Assembly (NCBI GenBank): GCA_963204725.1
Contig: CAUJHH010000054.1
Span: forward strand, 62,001 to 126,000
Source: Planctomycetota bacterium
GTDB lineage: Bacteria; Planctomycetota; Phycisphaerae; Phycisphaerales; UBA1924
DNA length: 64,000 nt
Reading direction: 5' to 3'
Shown here: positions 1 through 8,074 of the stretch, piece after piece
How positions within the stretch are numbered: the first letter of the stretch is position 1
How the letters are laid out: every line of letters starts with the position of its first letter
Notes under the pieces: model-generated
What the model was told of the DNA's origin: nothing
Seen by the model: only the letters and a program-made list of their open reading frames with translations
The model's database searches: none
Made by a program: the position numbers and the translations under genes

Positions 1-477
1 GAAGCCGCGGCACTGGTTGACCTTCTCAGCAATCGCCTCGGTCCCGATCGCGTGACGCGTATCGAGGCCCGCACCACGCACATCCCGGAGCGCGTCACGC
101 GGCACCGGCCCGCGATGCACGGCGACGACACGGAGAGAGCCAAGCCCGCAGGTGAGGACATCACGCACAGGCCGTTCTGCCACCCCTCGATGCTCTTCGA
201 TCGACCCGAGCCCGCCGAGGCGCTCGCGATCGTGCCGGACTCGCCGCCCTCGCGCCTGCGCTGGCGGGGGCGCGAGCTCGCGATCACTGCGGGTCAGGGA
301 CCGGAGCGGATCGAGCCCGAGTGGTGGCTGGCTCGGGACGGCAACGGGACTCGCGGGAGCGGCGTGAGTGGCGCAGCGCGCGACTACTACCGCGTGCGCG
401 ACGAGAGCGGCGTTTGGCTCTGGGTCTATCGCGAGGTGGAGACGACCAGGTGGTTCGTCCACGGCATGTGGGCCTGA
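1..477 (+). CDS. imuB: ImuB, Y-family polymerase-like mutasome protein (3' end only)
   Basis: The reading frame is open from base 1 to a TGA at 475-477, so this is the C-terminal part (about 158 residues) of a gene that begins outside the window. The segment reads like the ImuB C-terminus: a stretch ending in SHIPER-like text (here THIPERV), then RLRWRGRELAI, ERIEPEWW, DYYRVRDESG and finally RWFVHGMWA, which are typical of ImuB tails. ImuB is a catalytically inactive Y-family polymerase relative that bridges the beta clamp and DnaE2 in SOS translesion synthesis. The error-prone polymerase gene follows after 16 bases, the usual imuA-imuB-dnaE2 order. Any LexA operator would lie upstream, outside the window. 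Confidence 0.82.
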   Translation, partial: EAAALVDLLSNRLGPDRVTRIEARTTHIPERVTRHRPAMHGDDTERAKPAGEDITHRPFCHPSMLFDRPEPAEALAIVPDSPPSRLRWRGRELAITAGQGPERIEPEWWLARDGNGTRGSGVSGAARDYYRVRDESGVWLWVYREVETTRWFVHGMWA

Positions 478-493
478 GCCCGGGGAGGTGTGT

Positions 494-3400
494 GTGCCCG
501 AACAGCCGCCCGGCAAGCGTGTCGCCCATCCATGGGAAGCGGCCAAGGCCGACGACGCCTCGCGCGCGTTTCTCGGCGAGGAATGCCCGAGGCCGCGCGC
601 CAGGTCACATGGCCCGGGCTACGCCGAACTTGCCGTCACCAGCAACTACACCTTCCTCTCGGGTGCCAGTCACCCCGAGGAACTCGTCGCAGAGGCCGCG
701 ACGCTCGGCCACCGGGCCATCGCCATCACCGATGATCTCACGCTCGGTGGCATCGTGCGCGCCCACGTCGCGGCCAAGGAGCGCGGCATCCAGTTGCTCG
801 TCGGAACCTCGCTGCGGTTCACCGATCCTGAGGCGGCGGGCATGCGGATGCTGGTCTACCCGACCGATCGAACCGCATATGGACGGCTCTGTCGTCTGCT
901 GACCCTCGGCAAGCGTCGCGCGCCCAAGGGAGCGTGCCATCTCACGATCCACGACCTTGTCGAGTACGCCGAGGGGATGCTCGCGGTGATCGTTCTGCCC
1001 GAGGAGATCGGCTCCGAAGCCATGAGCGTCATCGCGGGCCTGCGGGATCACTTCGGCAATGATCGTCTCTCGATCGCGGCCTCTCGTTCCTATGCGGGCG
1101 ATGACGAGGAGCGGCTGCGGTCCATCGCCGATCTCTGCGGGCATGTGCGGGTCCCGATGGTCGCGGTGAACGACGTGGTCTACCACGCGCCGGAGCGCCG
1201 CCCTCTCCTGGATGTCCTCACCTGTATCCGCCACAGCTGCACCCTCGACCAGGCGGGCTACTTGCTGCTCGCCAACGCCGAGCGTCACCTCAAGCCAGCC
1301 GACGAGATGACCCGGCTCTTCGCGGCGTATCCGCGCGCGATCGAGCGCACGCTGGCGATCGCCGATCGCTGCTCGGGCTTCTCGCTCGACCAGTTGAGGT
1401 ACGAGTACCCGGAGGAGGTCGTGCCCGCGGGCAGCACGCCGATGGGCCACCTCGTCACACTGACGTGGGCGGGGGCGCAGGAGCGGTATCCCGGCGGCGT
1501 GCCGCCCAAGGTGCGGGCGCAGATCGAGCACGAGTTCCGGCTGATCGACGAGCTGCGGTTCGCGTCCTACTTCCTGACCGTGCACGACATCGTGGTCTTC
1601 GCGAGGTCGAGGGGCATCCTCTGCCAGGGGCGCGGGGCCGCGGCCAACTCCGCCGTCTGCTACGTGCTGGGCGTCACAAGCGTCGATCCCGATCGCACAA
1701 ACGTGCTCTTCGAGCGGTTCATCAGCAAGGAGCGGAACGAGCCGCCGGACATCGACATCGACTTCGAGCACGAGCGCCGCGAAGAGGTGATCCAGTACCT
1801 CTACGCCAAGTACGGGCGCGAGCGTGCGGCCCTCACCGCCGAGATCATCTCGTACCGGGGTCGGAGCGCGGTGCGCGATGTCGGCAAGGCCCTGGGCCTC
1901 TCGCTCGACACGGTGGACCGTCTCGCAAAGGACATGGACTGGTGGGGTGGCGGTGATATTGATGGAGAGAGTCTGCGCCACCACGGGCTCAACCCCGACG
2001 ATCCCACGGTGGGATGGCTGGCGCGGCTGGTGGGAGAGATCGTGGGCTTCCCGCGCCACCGCTCGCAGCACGTGGGCGGCTTCGTGATCAGCCGCGGGGC
2101 GCTCTCGGAGATCGTGCCGATCGAGAACGCGGCGATGGACGACCGCACCGTCGTGGAGTGGGACAAGGACGACCTCGATGCGATGGGGCTCCTCAAGGTG
2201 GATGTTCTGGGGCTGGGGATGCTCACCTGCATCCGGAAGGCGTTCGAACTCGTCGATCGCCATCACGGGCACTCTCTCTCGCTCGCGACCGTGCCCGCGG
2301 AGGATCCGGCGGTGTACGACATGCTCTGCAAGGCGGACACCATCGGCGTCTTCCAGATCGAGAGCCGTGCCCAGATGTCGATGCTGCCGCGACTCAGGCC
2401 CCGCTGCTTCTACGACCTCGTCATCGAGGTCGCGATCGTCAGGCCGGGTCCGATCCAGGGGAAGATGGTGCATCCATACCTGCGCCGCCGGGCGGGCGAG
2501 GAGCCGGTGACGTATCCGAGCGCGGATGTGCAAGCCGTCCTCGGCCGTACGCTCGGCGTGCCACTCTTTCAGGAGCAGGCGATGTCGCTGGCGATCGTCG
2601 CGGCGGGTTTCACGCCGGGGGAGGCGGATCAGCTTCGCCGCGCCATGGCCGCGTGGAAGCGCAAGGGCGACCTGATCTATCGCTTCGGCGAGAAGATCAT
2701 CACGGGGATGACCGCGCGCGGCTATCCGCAGGAGTTCGCGGAGCGTTGCTTCGAGCAGATCAAGGGGTTCAGTTCATACGGCTTCCCCGAGAGCCATGCC
2801 GCGTCGTTCGCGCTGCTGGTCTACGTCTCCTCGTGGCTAAAGCGCCATCGCCCCGCGGCGTTCGCGGCCGCGCTCCTCAACAGCCAGCCGATGGGCTTCT
2901 ACGCCCCCGCGCAGATCATCCGCGACGCCCGAGAGCACGGCGTCGAGGTCAGACCGGTGGATGCCAACGCGAGCCGCTGGGACTGCACGCTGGAACCCAT
3001 GCTGGATCCCGCGTCGCCAGCGATCCGGCTGGGCATGCGCCTCGTCTCAGGCATGTCCGAGGCGGATGCCAACGCCATCGTTGAGGCAATCCGGATACAC
3101 GGGCCAACGCGCGACGTGGCCGCGCTGCATCGGGCGTCGGGCGTGCGTGCCGTATCGCTCCGCAGACTCGCGCTCGCCGACGCCTTCTCGTCGATGGGGA
3201 TCGACCGGCAGCGGGCGATGTGGGAGGTGCGTGCACTGCATGATGAACAGATGCCGCTCTTTGACGGCGCTACACGCGACGTGGACGTGCGAGCCAACGC
3301 TGATATCGCGCCGCAATCGGTGGGTATGTCCGCGCCGGATCAAGCCACGACAGATCGAGGCCATGCCGATCAAGCCCCGCCGCTGGCGCTCCCCCGCTTC

Positions 3401-3829
3401 TCCGAGTCGCGCGAGGTCACACACGACTACAACGCCGTCGGCCTCTCCTTGCGCAGGCACCCACTCTCCTTCGCTCGCGAGGGACTTGACGCCAAGCGCG
3501 TTCGCCGCGCGTCCGACCTCGCCGATGCGTCGTTGACGCCCGCCGGCTCTCACATCACCGTCGCCGGGCTTGTGCTGGTCCGTCAGAGGCCGAGCACTGC
3601 CAGCGGCATCGTCTTCATCACGCTTGAGGACGAGACGGGCGTCGCCAACCTGATCGTGCGGCCGAACATCTACGAGAAGTACCGCCGCGTCGCACGGCAC
3701 GGCACCACGCTTGTCGCCAGCGGCAAGGTCGAGCGACAGGGGCTGGTCGTACACCTGCTCGTAACTCGGCTCGCAACGCTGGCGAACCCGCTCGCGCCGG
3801 TGAGGACGAGGTCGCGGGACTTCCATTGA
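494..3829 (+). CDS. dnaE2: Error-prone DNA polymerase III alpha subunit DnaE2 (ImuC)
   Basis: About 1111 residues if started at GTG 494, which has GGGGAGG at 482-488 just upstream; the frame is open further upstream, but that part overlaps imuB. The N-terminus carries the PHP domain (ELAVTSNYTFLSGASHPEEL, then AITDDLTLGGIVRAH). The polymerase core contains the metal-binding aspartates in PDIDIDFEHERREEV near residue 420, and KGFSSYGFPESHAASFALL is typical of DnaE2. An OB-fold nucleic-acid-binding region lies near the C-terminus (VAGLVLVRQRPSTASGIVF). The product is the polymerase of the ImuABC mutasome, which copies past DNA lesions at the cost of mutations. It follows imuB directly and is probably co-transcribed. 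Length and motifs fit DnaE2 better than the replicative DnaE1. Confidence 0.95.
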   Translation: MPEQPPGKRVAHPWEAAKADDASRAFLGEECPRPRARSHGPGYAELAVTSNYTFLSGASHPEELVAEAATLGHRAIAITDDLTLGGIVRAHVAAKERGIQLLVGTSLRFTDPEAAGMRMLVYPTDRTAYGRLCRLLTLGKRRAPKGACHLTIHDLVEYAEGMLAVIVLPEEIGSEAMSVIAGLRDHFGNDRLSIAASRSYAGDDEERLRSIADLCGHVRVPMVAVNDVVYHAPERRPLLDVLTCIRHSCTLDQAGYLLLANAERHLKPADEMTRLFAAYPRAIERTLAIADRCSGFSLDQLRYEYPEEVVPAGSTPMGHLVTLTWAGAQERYPGGVPPKVRAQIEHEFRLIDELRFASYFLTVHDIVVFARSRGILCQGRGAAANSAVCYVLGVTSVDPDRTNVLFERFISKERNEPPDIDIDFEHERREEVIQYLYAKYGRERAALTAEIISYRGRSAVRDVGKALGLSLDTVDRLAKDMDWWGGGDIDGESLRHHGLNPDDPTVGWLARLVGEIVGFPRHRSQHVGGFVISRGALSEIVPIENAAMDDRTVVEWDKDDLDAMGLLKVDVLGLGMLTCIRKAFELVDRHHGHSLSLATVPAEDPAVYDMLCKADTIGVFQIESRAQMSMLPRLRPRCFYDLVIEVAIVRPGPIQGKMVHPYLRRRAGEEPVTYPSADVQAVLGRTLGVPLFQEQAMSLAIVAAGFTPGEADQLRRAMAAWKRKGDLIYRFGEKIITGMTARGYPQEFAERCFEQIKGFSSYGFPESHAASFALLVYVSSWLKRHRPAAFAAALLNSQPMGFYAPAQIIRDAREHGVEVRPVDANASRWDCTLEPMLDPASPAIRLGMRLVSGMSEADANAIVEAIRIHGPTRDVAALHRASGVRAVSLRRLALADAFSSMGIDRQRAMWEVRALHDEQMPLFDGATRDVDVRANADIAPQSVGMSAPDQATTDRGHADQAPPLALPRFSESREVTHDYNAVGLSLRRHPLSFAREGLDAKRVRRASDLADASLTPAGSHITVAGLVLVRQRPSTASGIVFITLEDETGVANLIVRPNIYEKYRRVARHGTTLVASGKVERQGLVVHLLVTRLATLANPLAPVRTRSRDFH

Positions 3830-3909
3830 GGCTCGATCGGTCCCAGCGCGACGGAACGGTGCAATTGTTGTGGAGCGATTCGTAGGCAGAAACGTAACGC
3901 AACAGTTTT

Positions 3910-3934
3910 CCGGCGCGCGGAGGTACCGCGCCGG
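3910..3934. terminator. GC-rich hairpin between convergent dnaE2 and fic genes
   Basis: CCGGCGCG at 3910-3917 pairs perfectly with CGCGCCGG at 3927-3934 around a nine-base loop. It sits in the 122-base gap between the 3' ends of dnaE2 (plus) and the Fic gene (minus), so it could slow transcription from either side. There is no T-run after the stem on either strand, so intrinsic termination is uncertain. Confidence 0.35.
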
Positions 3935-3951
3935 ACTCGTCGCCGCGAGCG

Positions 3952-5103
3952 TCACCCGCCTGTGAGCACATTAAGGTACTTCTGGTAGGCGTAGACGCGG
4001 TCGCGACGCTTGCCGGTTGTCTCCTTGAGGATTCCGGTCTTCTCGAGCGACTCGATCGCCTTGATCGCGGTTGGCTTGCTGACCTGGAGGAGTTCGACGG
4101 CCAGCGACAGCGTGACGACTGGGTTCGAGGGCAGAAGATCGAGCAGACGCACCGCGGGCACGGTCACGGTGCCGTGCTTGATCAAGCGGGCGCGGTCCTT
4201 CCCGATGAGCGTAAAGATGGCCTCCGCGGCGCGCACGCCGTCGTCCGCGGCCTCCCGCACGCACTCGAGATAGAACGTCGTCCACGCTTCCCACTCACCT
4301 TCGGTGCGCACACCGCTGAGACGCGCGTAGTACTCCTGCTGCCTGCGCTTGAACGCCAGGCTGAGGTAAAGCATGGGCGTCTTCAGCAGTCCCCAGTGCT
4401 CGAGCAGCAGCGTGACGAGCAATCGCCCGATCCGCCCGTCGCCATCGAGGAACGGGTGGATCGTCTCGAACTGAACATGTGCCAGCCCGGCCTTCACCAA
4501 GGGCGGCAGCGAGTCGTCGGAATGCATCCACGTGTCGAGCTGCGCCATGAGCGCGGGCACGTCCTCCGGCGGCGGGGGCACGAACCGTGCGTTGCCGGGT
4601 CGTGTCCCGTCGATCCAGTTCTGCGAGCGCCGGATCTCGCCGGGCTGCTTCTCCGCACCGCGCACGCCGCGCATGAGCCGCTTGTGCGTTTCGCAGAGCA
4701 GACGCGTGCTCAGCGGCAGCCCCTTTGGCTTGGCGAACTCGGCCCGCGCGTAGGTGAGCGCATCGACATAGTTGCAGACCTCGCGCACATCATCGGGCCG
4801 CTCGGCCTGCTTGGTGGCTTCGTAGGTGACGACATCCTGCAGCGTGGCCTGAGTGCCCTCAATCTCCGACGAGACCACGGCCTCCTTGCGAACGAACCCG
4901 TAGATGAACCACTGGGGGCTCGTCACCATCGCGCCCGCGACGCCCAACTTGCCGACGGCGGCGACTGCCTCCGCGTGCAGTTCCAGCAGAGCATCATCGA
5001 ACTGGAGCGGCGGATCGGCCGGCGGAAGCGGCATGGGAACAAACGCCCGCACCTCCTCGTTGCCCACCCTGGTTACCCGATATGTCCCGGTCGTTCGTGG
5101 CAT
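3952..5103 (-). CDS. Fic family protein with C-terminal winged-helix domain
   Basis: 383 residues starting at an ATG whose complement is at 5101-5103. The Fic core motif HPFLDGDGRIGR is at residues 216-227; it has Asp where many Fic enzymes have Asn, which is common in this subgroup. The catalytic His216 is present, so AMP transfer or a related transfer to a hydroxyl side chain is plausible. An inhibitory-helix motif of the (S/T)xxxE(G/N) type, SSEIEG, is at residues 78-83, so the enzyme is probably self-inhibited as in class II Fic proteins. The C-terminal ~75 residues (VVTLSLAVELLQVSKPTAIK and on) look like a winged helix-turn-helix. Together with the two palindromes upstream this suggests an autorepressor. 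The target protein is unknown. Confidence 0.9.
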   Translation of the reverse strand: MPRTTGTYRVTRVGNEEVRAFVPMPLPPADPPLQFDDALLELHAEAVAAVGKLGVAGAMVTSPQWFIYGFVRKEAVVSSEIEGTQATLQDVVTYEATKQAERPDDVREVCNYVDALTYARAEFAKPKGLPLSTRLLCETHKRLMRGVRGAEKQPGEIRRSQNWIDGTRPGNARFVPPPPEDVPALMAQLDTWMHSDDSLPPLVKAGLAHVQFETIHPFLDGDGRIGRLLVTLLLEHWGLLKTPMLYLSLAFKRRQQEYYARLSGVRTEGEWEAWTTFYLECVREAADDGVRAAEAIFTLIGKDRARLIKHGTVTVPAVRLLDLLPSNPVVTLSLAVELLQVSKPTAIKAIESLEKTGILKETTGKRRDRVYAYQKYLNVLTGG

Positions 5104-5139
5104 GACTAAGAAAGCTTCCTTTCCTAGCCGCGTTCGCTA

Positions 5140-5155
5140 GTCAAGAAGTCTTGAC
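5140..5155 (-). promoter_or_regulatory. Palindromic operator copy 1 upstream of the Fic gene
   Basis: GTCAAG-AAGT-CTTGAC, a perfect 6-bp inverted repeat with a four-base spacer, about 37 bp upstream of the Fic start codon. It lies in a longer shared context, GCTAG before and CAG after, repeated in the second copy. A binding site for the winged-helix domain of the adjacent Fic protein is inferred. Confidence 0.6.
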
Positions 5156-5170
5156 CAGTATCGGTCGCTA

Positions 5171-5186
5171 GTCAAGCGGGCTTGAC
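5171..5186 (-). promoter_or_regulatory. Palindromic operator copy 2 upstream of the Fic gene
   Basis: GTCAAG-CGGG-CTTGAC, the same inverted repeat with a different spacer, also flanked by GCTA and CAG. Its centre lies 31 bp from that of copy 1, close to three helical turns, so two dimers would bind the same face of the DNA. The arms are conserved while the spacers differ, as expected for a real operator. Confidence 0.6.
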
Positions 5187-5190
5187 CAGC

Positions 5191-5764
5191 GAGCCCTTGA
5201 TCTGACGCCGTATTCATGGGCTGCGACCGGGTCTTGCGGACCCGAATGCGCGTTCTGATAGCGCCTGCCGCCCCGGGAGCCCTTCCCACAAGTACGATCC
5301 GCTGATGCCCAAACGCCCATTTGAAGGCTCGCCTTCGCGCGACGATCCGGGCGTCCGATTCTCGGCTCGGGGTTCAACCTGGGCCAGTCGGAAACGACTG
5401 TCGACAGTCGGGCGCGTGAAGGTCTCCCTTCACACCAGGGTACCAATTGGGAGAAGGGCCGGCGCGTTTGGAAGCGAGCGGATTCCTGTGTGGAGGGTCG
5501 TTCACTCGCTCTCCATACGGTTCGCTTCTTTCTGGGTGGCCGGCTTTCCGCGAGGCCCCGCAACAAGGAGCACGGACGGCCGCACGCCGTGGCCGCACTC
5601 GGTAGGTGCTGAATCCGGTTGTCTTCGCCTTGTGCGAGGCATCACATTGCCATCACGATTGGCGAAGGCGGCGGGATATGACTTCCTGCGAGTCGGAACG
5701 TGTGTTCCGCCCACCGCTTCATCTTGCCGCACGGGAACAACCCGTGAGGACACGGAGTCTGGAC
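5191..5764. other. Intergenic region without a convincing gene
   Basis: About 570 bases between the Fic operators and the secreted PepSY-like protein. Open frames cross it on both strands but show no recognisable domain, no good ribosome-binding site and arginine/serine-rich translations typical of random GC-rich DNA. It contains a cluster of inverted repeats at 5385-5458, listed separately. The promoter of the metal-response genes should lie here, but I cannot place it. Confidence 0.5.
5385..5458 (+). other. Cluster of overlapping inverted repeats, possible structured RNA or operator
   Basis: CAGTCG at 5385-5390 can pair with CGACTG at 5395-5400 across a GAAA loop. The same CGACTG can instead pair with CAGTCG at 5405-5410 across TCGA, giving a perfect 16-bp palindrome CGACTGTCGACAGTCG at 5395-5410. 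Next, GTGAAGG (5416-5422) pairs with CCTTCAC (5427-5433) around TCTC, and part of that arm, CCCTTC (5426-5431), can also pair with GAAGGG (5453-5458). The two mutually exclusive pairings suggest an RNA switch or a leader. An operator is the alternative explanation. No known RNA family is recognised. Confidence 0.35.
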
Positions 5765-6397
5765 ATGGAGAGCCGCACGCTATCGATCGGGATCACTTCG
5801 CTCGCACTGCTCGCGGGGGCGTGCGGGTGGGCGTTCGCACAGCAGGAGCAGCCATCGAGATCGGCGGCCGCCCCCCGGATCGACGAGGACGAGGGCGAGG
5901 ATGTCATTTCGCTCGACAAGGCTCCTGAGGCGGTTCGGCGAGCGGCGATCAAGCTCGCCGGCGATGCCAATCGCATCACTCGCGTGACGCGGGAAGAGGA
6001 CGAGGAGGATGTGGTTGTGTATGAGATCGAGTACACCGATGGCGCAACCAGTTGCTCGGCGGTGTTCTCGGAAGCGGGAGAACTGATGGAGGCCGAGCGG
6101 GAGATCGCGGCGGCATCGCTGCCTGCGACCGCGCTTCGGGCTCTCCGCGAGGAGTTCCCGGACGCGACATTCGCCGACGTTCAGTTCGTCACGAAGATGT
6201 ACTACGAGGTGGAGGCAGTAATCGGCGGCGAGTCCCACGAGGTTGTGGTCGATGCTGCGGGAAACATCGAGGACGATTGCTGCCAGGCCGGCGACGGAGA
6301 TCACGACGAAGAGCACGCGGATCATGAACATGGCGATGATGAGCACCACGGCGGGAAGATGCATCACGAGGAAGAAGATGAAGAGGACGACGACTGA
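5765..6397 (+). CDS. Secreted PepSY-like protein with acidic, His-rich tail
   Basis: 210 residues from ATG 5765, with CGGAGT at 5753-5758 as ribosome-binding site; the longer open frame upstream lacks a signal sequence at its start. A signal peptide covers about residues 1-26, with likely cleavage after AFA. Two PepSY-like segments follow (roughly 50-110 and 118-170), with the pattern 'protein residue - YEVE - hydrophobic - D-GNI' seen in such domains. Residues 171-210 are almost only Cys, Asp, Glu and His, including a CC pair and many H-D/E-H repeats, which should bind divalent metal ions in the periplasm. Gene order (COG4705 protein, OmpR regulator, kinase) suggests a metal-response module. 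The exact metal is unknown. Confidence 0.75.
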   Translation: MESRTLSIGITSLALLAGACGWAFAQQEQPSRSAAAPRIDEDEGEDVISLDKAPEAVRRAAIKLAGDANRITRVTREEDEEDVVVYEIEYTDGATSCSAVFSEAGELMEAEREIAAASLPATALRALREEFPDATFADVQFVTKMYYEVEAVIGGESHEVVVDAAGNIEDDCCQAGDGDHDEEHADHEHGDDEHHGGKMHHEEEDEEDDD

Positions 6398-6496
6398 GGC
6401 GCATCGCGTGGGTTGCCGGCTTGAGGTGTGCCGCCACACTGTTCGACCGGCGTTTGACGTTGTCGCGGGAACTTCTATTGGAAGGATCGGTGTCAC

Positions 6497-7318
6497 ATGC
6501 GCCACGGACCATCGGCTGCTCGTGACGAGGTGCAAAGCAAGCTCCCCGCGCTCACGCTGCTCTTCTGGGTGATGAAAGTCGCGGCCACCACGCTCGGCGA
6601 AACGGCGGGCGACCTGCTCTCCATGACGCTGCATGTGGGGTATTTGCTCAGTACCGTGGTTCTCATGGCGGGATTCGTCGTCGTCCTGACGGCACAACTC
6701 CGGGCGCGACGGTATGTGCCGTTTCTGTACTGGGGCGTGATTCTGGCGACGAGCACGGCAGGCACGACGATGTCGGACTTCATGAACCGCACGCTCGGGC
6801 TTGGATATGCCACGGGAAGCGTGATCCTGTTGAGCACGCTTGTTGGAGTGCTGGTCGTGTGGCAGCTCATCGAGCGATCGCTCTCGGTGACGGACGTGCG
6901 GTCGTTCCGCGCGGAGGTTCTATACTGGAGCGCCATCCTCGTTTCCAACACGCTGGGCACCTCGCTCGGCGACTATCTCGCCGACGATTCCGGCTTGGGC
7001 TTCGCGGGCGGCGCAGCGCTCATCGGCGGCATCATCGCGCTGATCGTCGCGGTGTATCTGCTGGCCAAACGCATGAACGTGGCCAGCCCGGCCCTGTATG
7101 TCGGCCTCTTCTGGGCGGCGTTCGTTCTCACACGCCCATTTGGCGCGACGATGGGCGATGTGCTGACCAAGGATCCAGACAAAGGAGGGCTCGGATTCGG
7201 CACGGTCGGTTCATCGATCGTGCTCGCCACGGCACTCGTGGGGCTGATTGCCTACACCATGCTTCGCGATCGCACCGCGACGCGGCCCGTGGTGGCGACT
7301 GATTCCGCGTCCGCGTAG
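6497..7318 (+). CDS. COG4705-type multi-pass membrane protein with four internal repeats
   Basis: 273 residues with about eight membrane segments. The opening (LLFWVMKVAATTLGETAGD) matches my memory of the COG4705 family of uncharacterised membrane proteins. Four repeats are visible, each with a Gly-x(4)-Asp core followed by a hydrophobic stretch, three of them with a clear LG(L/F)G-type motif: GETAGD ending at Asp39, GTTMSD ending at Asp94, GTSLGD ending at Asp159 and GATMGD ending at Asp221. The conserved Asp in each repeat suggests a four-sided pore or ion-binding site made by internal duplication. It lies between a secreted metal-binding-like protein and a two-component system, so a role in metal or cation homeostasis is inferred. 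No transport activity is established for the family to my knowledge. Confidence 0.8.
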   Translation: MRHGPSAARDEVQSKLPALTLLFWVMKVAATTLGETAGDLLSMTLHVGYLLSTVVLMAGFVVVLTAQLRARRYVPFLYWGVILATSTAGTTMSDFMNRTLGLGYATGSVILLSTLVGVLVVWQLIERSLSVTDVRSFRAEVLYWSAILVSNTLGTSLGDYLADDSGLGFAGGAALIGGIIALIVAVYLLAKRMNVASPALYVGLFWAAFVLTRPFGATMGDVLTKDPDKGGLGFGTVGSSIVLATALVGLIAYTMLRDRTATRPVVATDSASA

Positions 7319-7381
7319 CGGCGGGTCGGCCCGATGAGTTGCGATTGCACTGTTGGCGCACGGGCCACCCGGGGAGAGACG

Positions 7382-8074
7382 ATGCGGATCCTGATCGTCG
7401 AAGACTCAGAGGTTCTGCGCGAATCGCTCGCCCAAGGGCTGCGCGAGGCGGGCTTCGCCGTGGATGCCGTCGGCGATGGCAAGCAGGGCCTCATTCACGC
7501 TCGAACGACAGACTATGACGTGATCGTGCTCGACTGGATGCTCCCGGAACTGGATGGACTCACCGTGCTCTCAAGAATCAGAGAGTGCCGATTGCCAGCG
7601 GCTGTGCTCATGCTCACCGCCATGGACACGCTTGATGACAAGGTGCGGGGCCTGACCACCGGCGCGGACGATTACCTCGTCAAGCCATTTGCATTCAAGG
7701 AGCTGCTGGCACGCGTTCAATCGCTTGCTCGCAGGCGACATGGCGCGCTCGCACCAATCATCAGGGTCGGTCCCTTGTCGATCGACACCTCGGCGAGATC
7801 GGCGCAGATCGAGCGGCCAAGTGGCGGCGTGGCGGTGCTCGACCTGACACCACGTGAGTACACGTTGCTGGCGTATCTGGGGGCGCGGGCCGGAACGCCT
7901 GTGGGAAGGGCCGAACTGGAAGAGCACCTCTACGACGAGCGATCGCAGGTCTTCTCGAATGCGATCGACTCGGCTATCGCGGCGATCCGCGGGAAACTCG
8001 ACGCGTCGGGGTGCCCGCCCCTGATCCACACCCGCCGGAAGGTGGGATACCTGCTGAAAGCGGGTGAGCCGTGA
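7382..8074 (+). CDS. OmpR-family response regulator
   Basis: 230 residues from ATG 7382. The receiver domain has acidic residues E7/D8, phospho-acceptor Asp51 (VIVLDWMLPELDG), the Thr79 region (LMLTAMD) and Lys101 (YLVKPF). A winged-helix DNA-binding domain of the OmpR/PhoB type follows (LTPREYTLLAYL, then SNAIDSAIAAIRGKLD and HTRRKVGYLL). It overlaps the histidine kinase gene by four bases (GTGA), so the pair is translationally coupled. It resembles regulators of heavy-metal and envelope-stress systems (QseB/CzcR-like). It probably controls the two genes just upstream. Confidence 0.93.
   Translation: MRILIVEDSEVLRESLAQGLREAGFAVDAVGDGKQGLIHARTTDYDVIVLDWMLPELDGLTVLSRIRECRLPAAVLMLTAMDTLDDKVRGLTTGADDYLVKPFAFKELLARVQSLARRRHGALAPIIRVGPLSIDTSARSAQIERPSGGVAVLDLTPREYTLLAYLGARAGTPVGRAELEEHLYDERSQVFSNAIDSAIAAIRGKLDASGCPPLIHTRRKVGYLLKAGEP

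Noticed and set aside
605-2533. Long minus-strand open frame opposite dnaE2 (642 codons)
   Set aside because: Shadow of a GC-rich gene; Arg/His/Leu-rich without any domain, while dnaE2 on the other strand is complete.
5168-5566. Minus-strand open frame of 132 codons in the intergenic region
   Set aside because: No domain, no ribosome-binding site, composition like random GC-rich DNA, and it runs over the operator-like palindromes.
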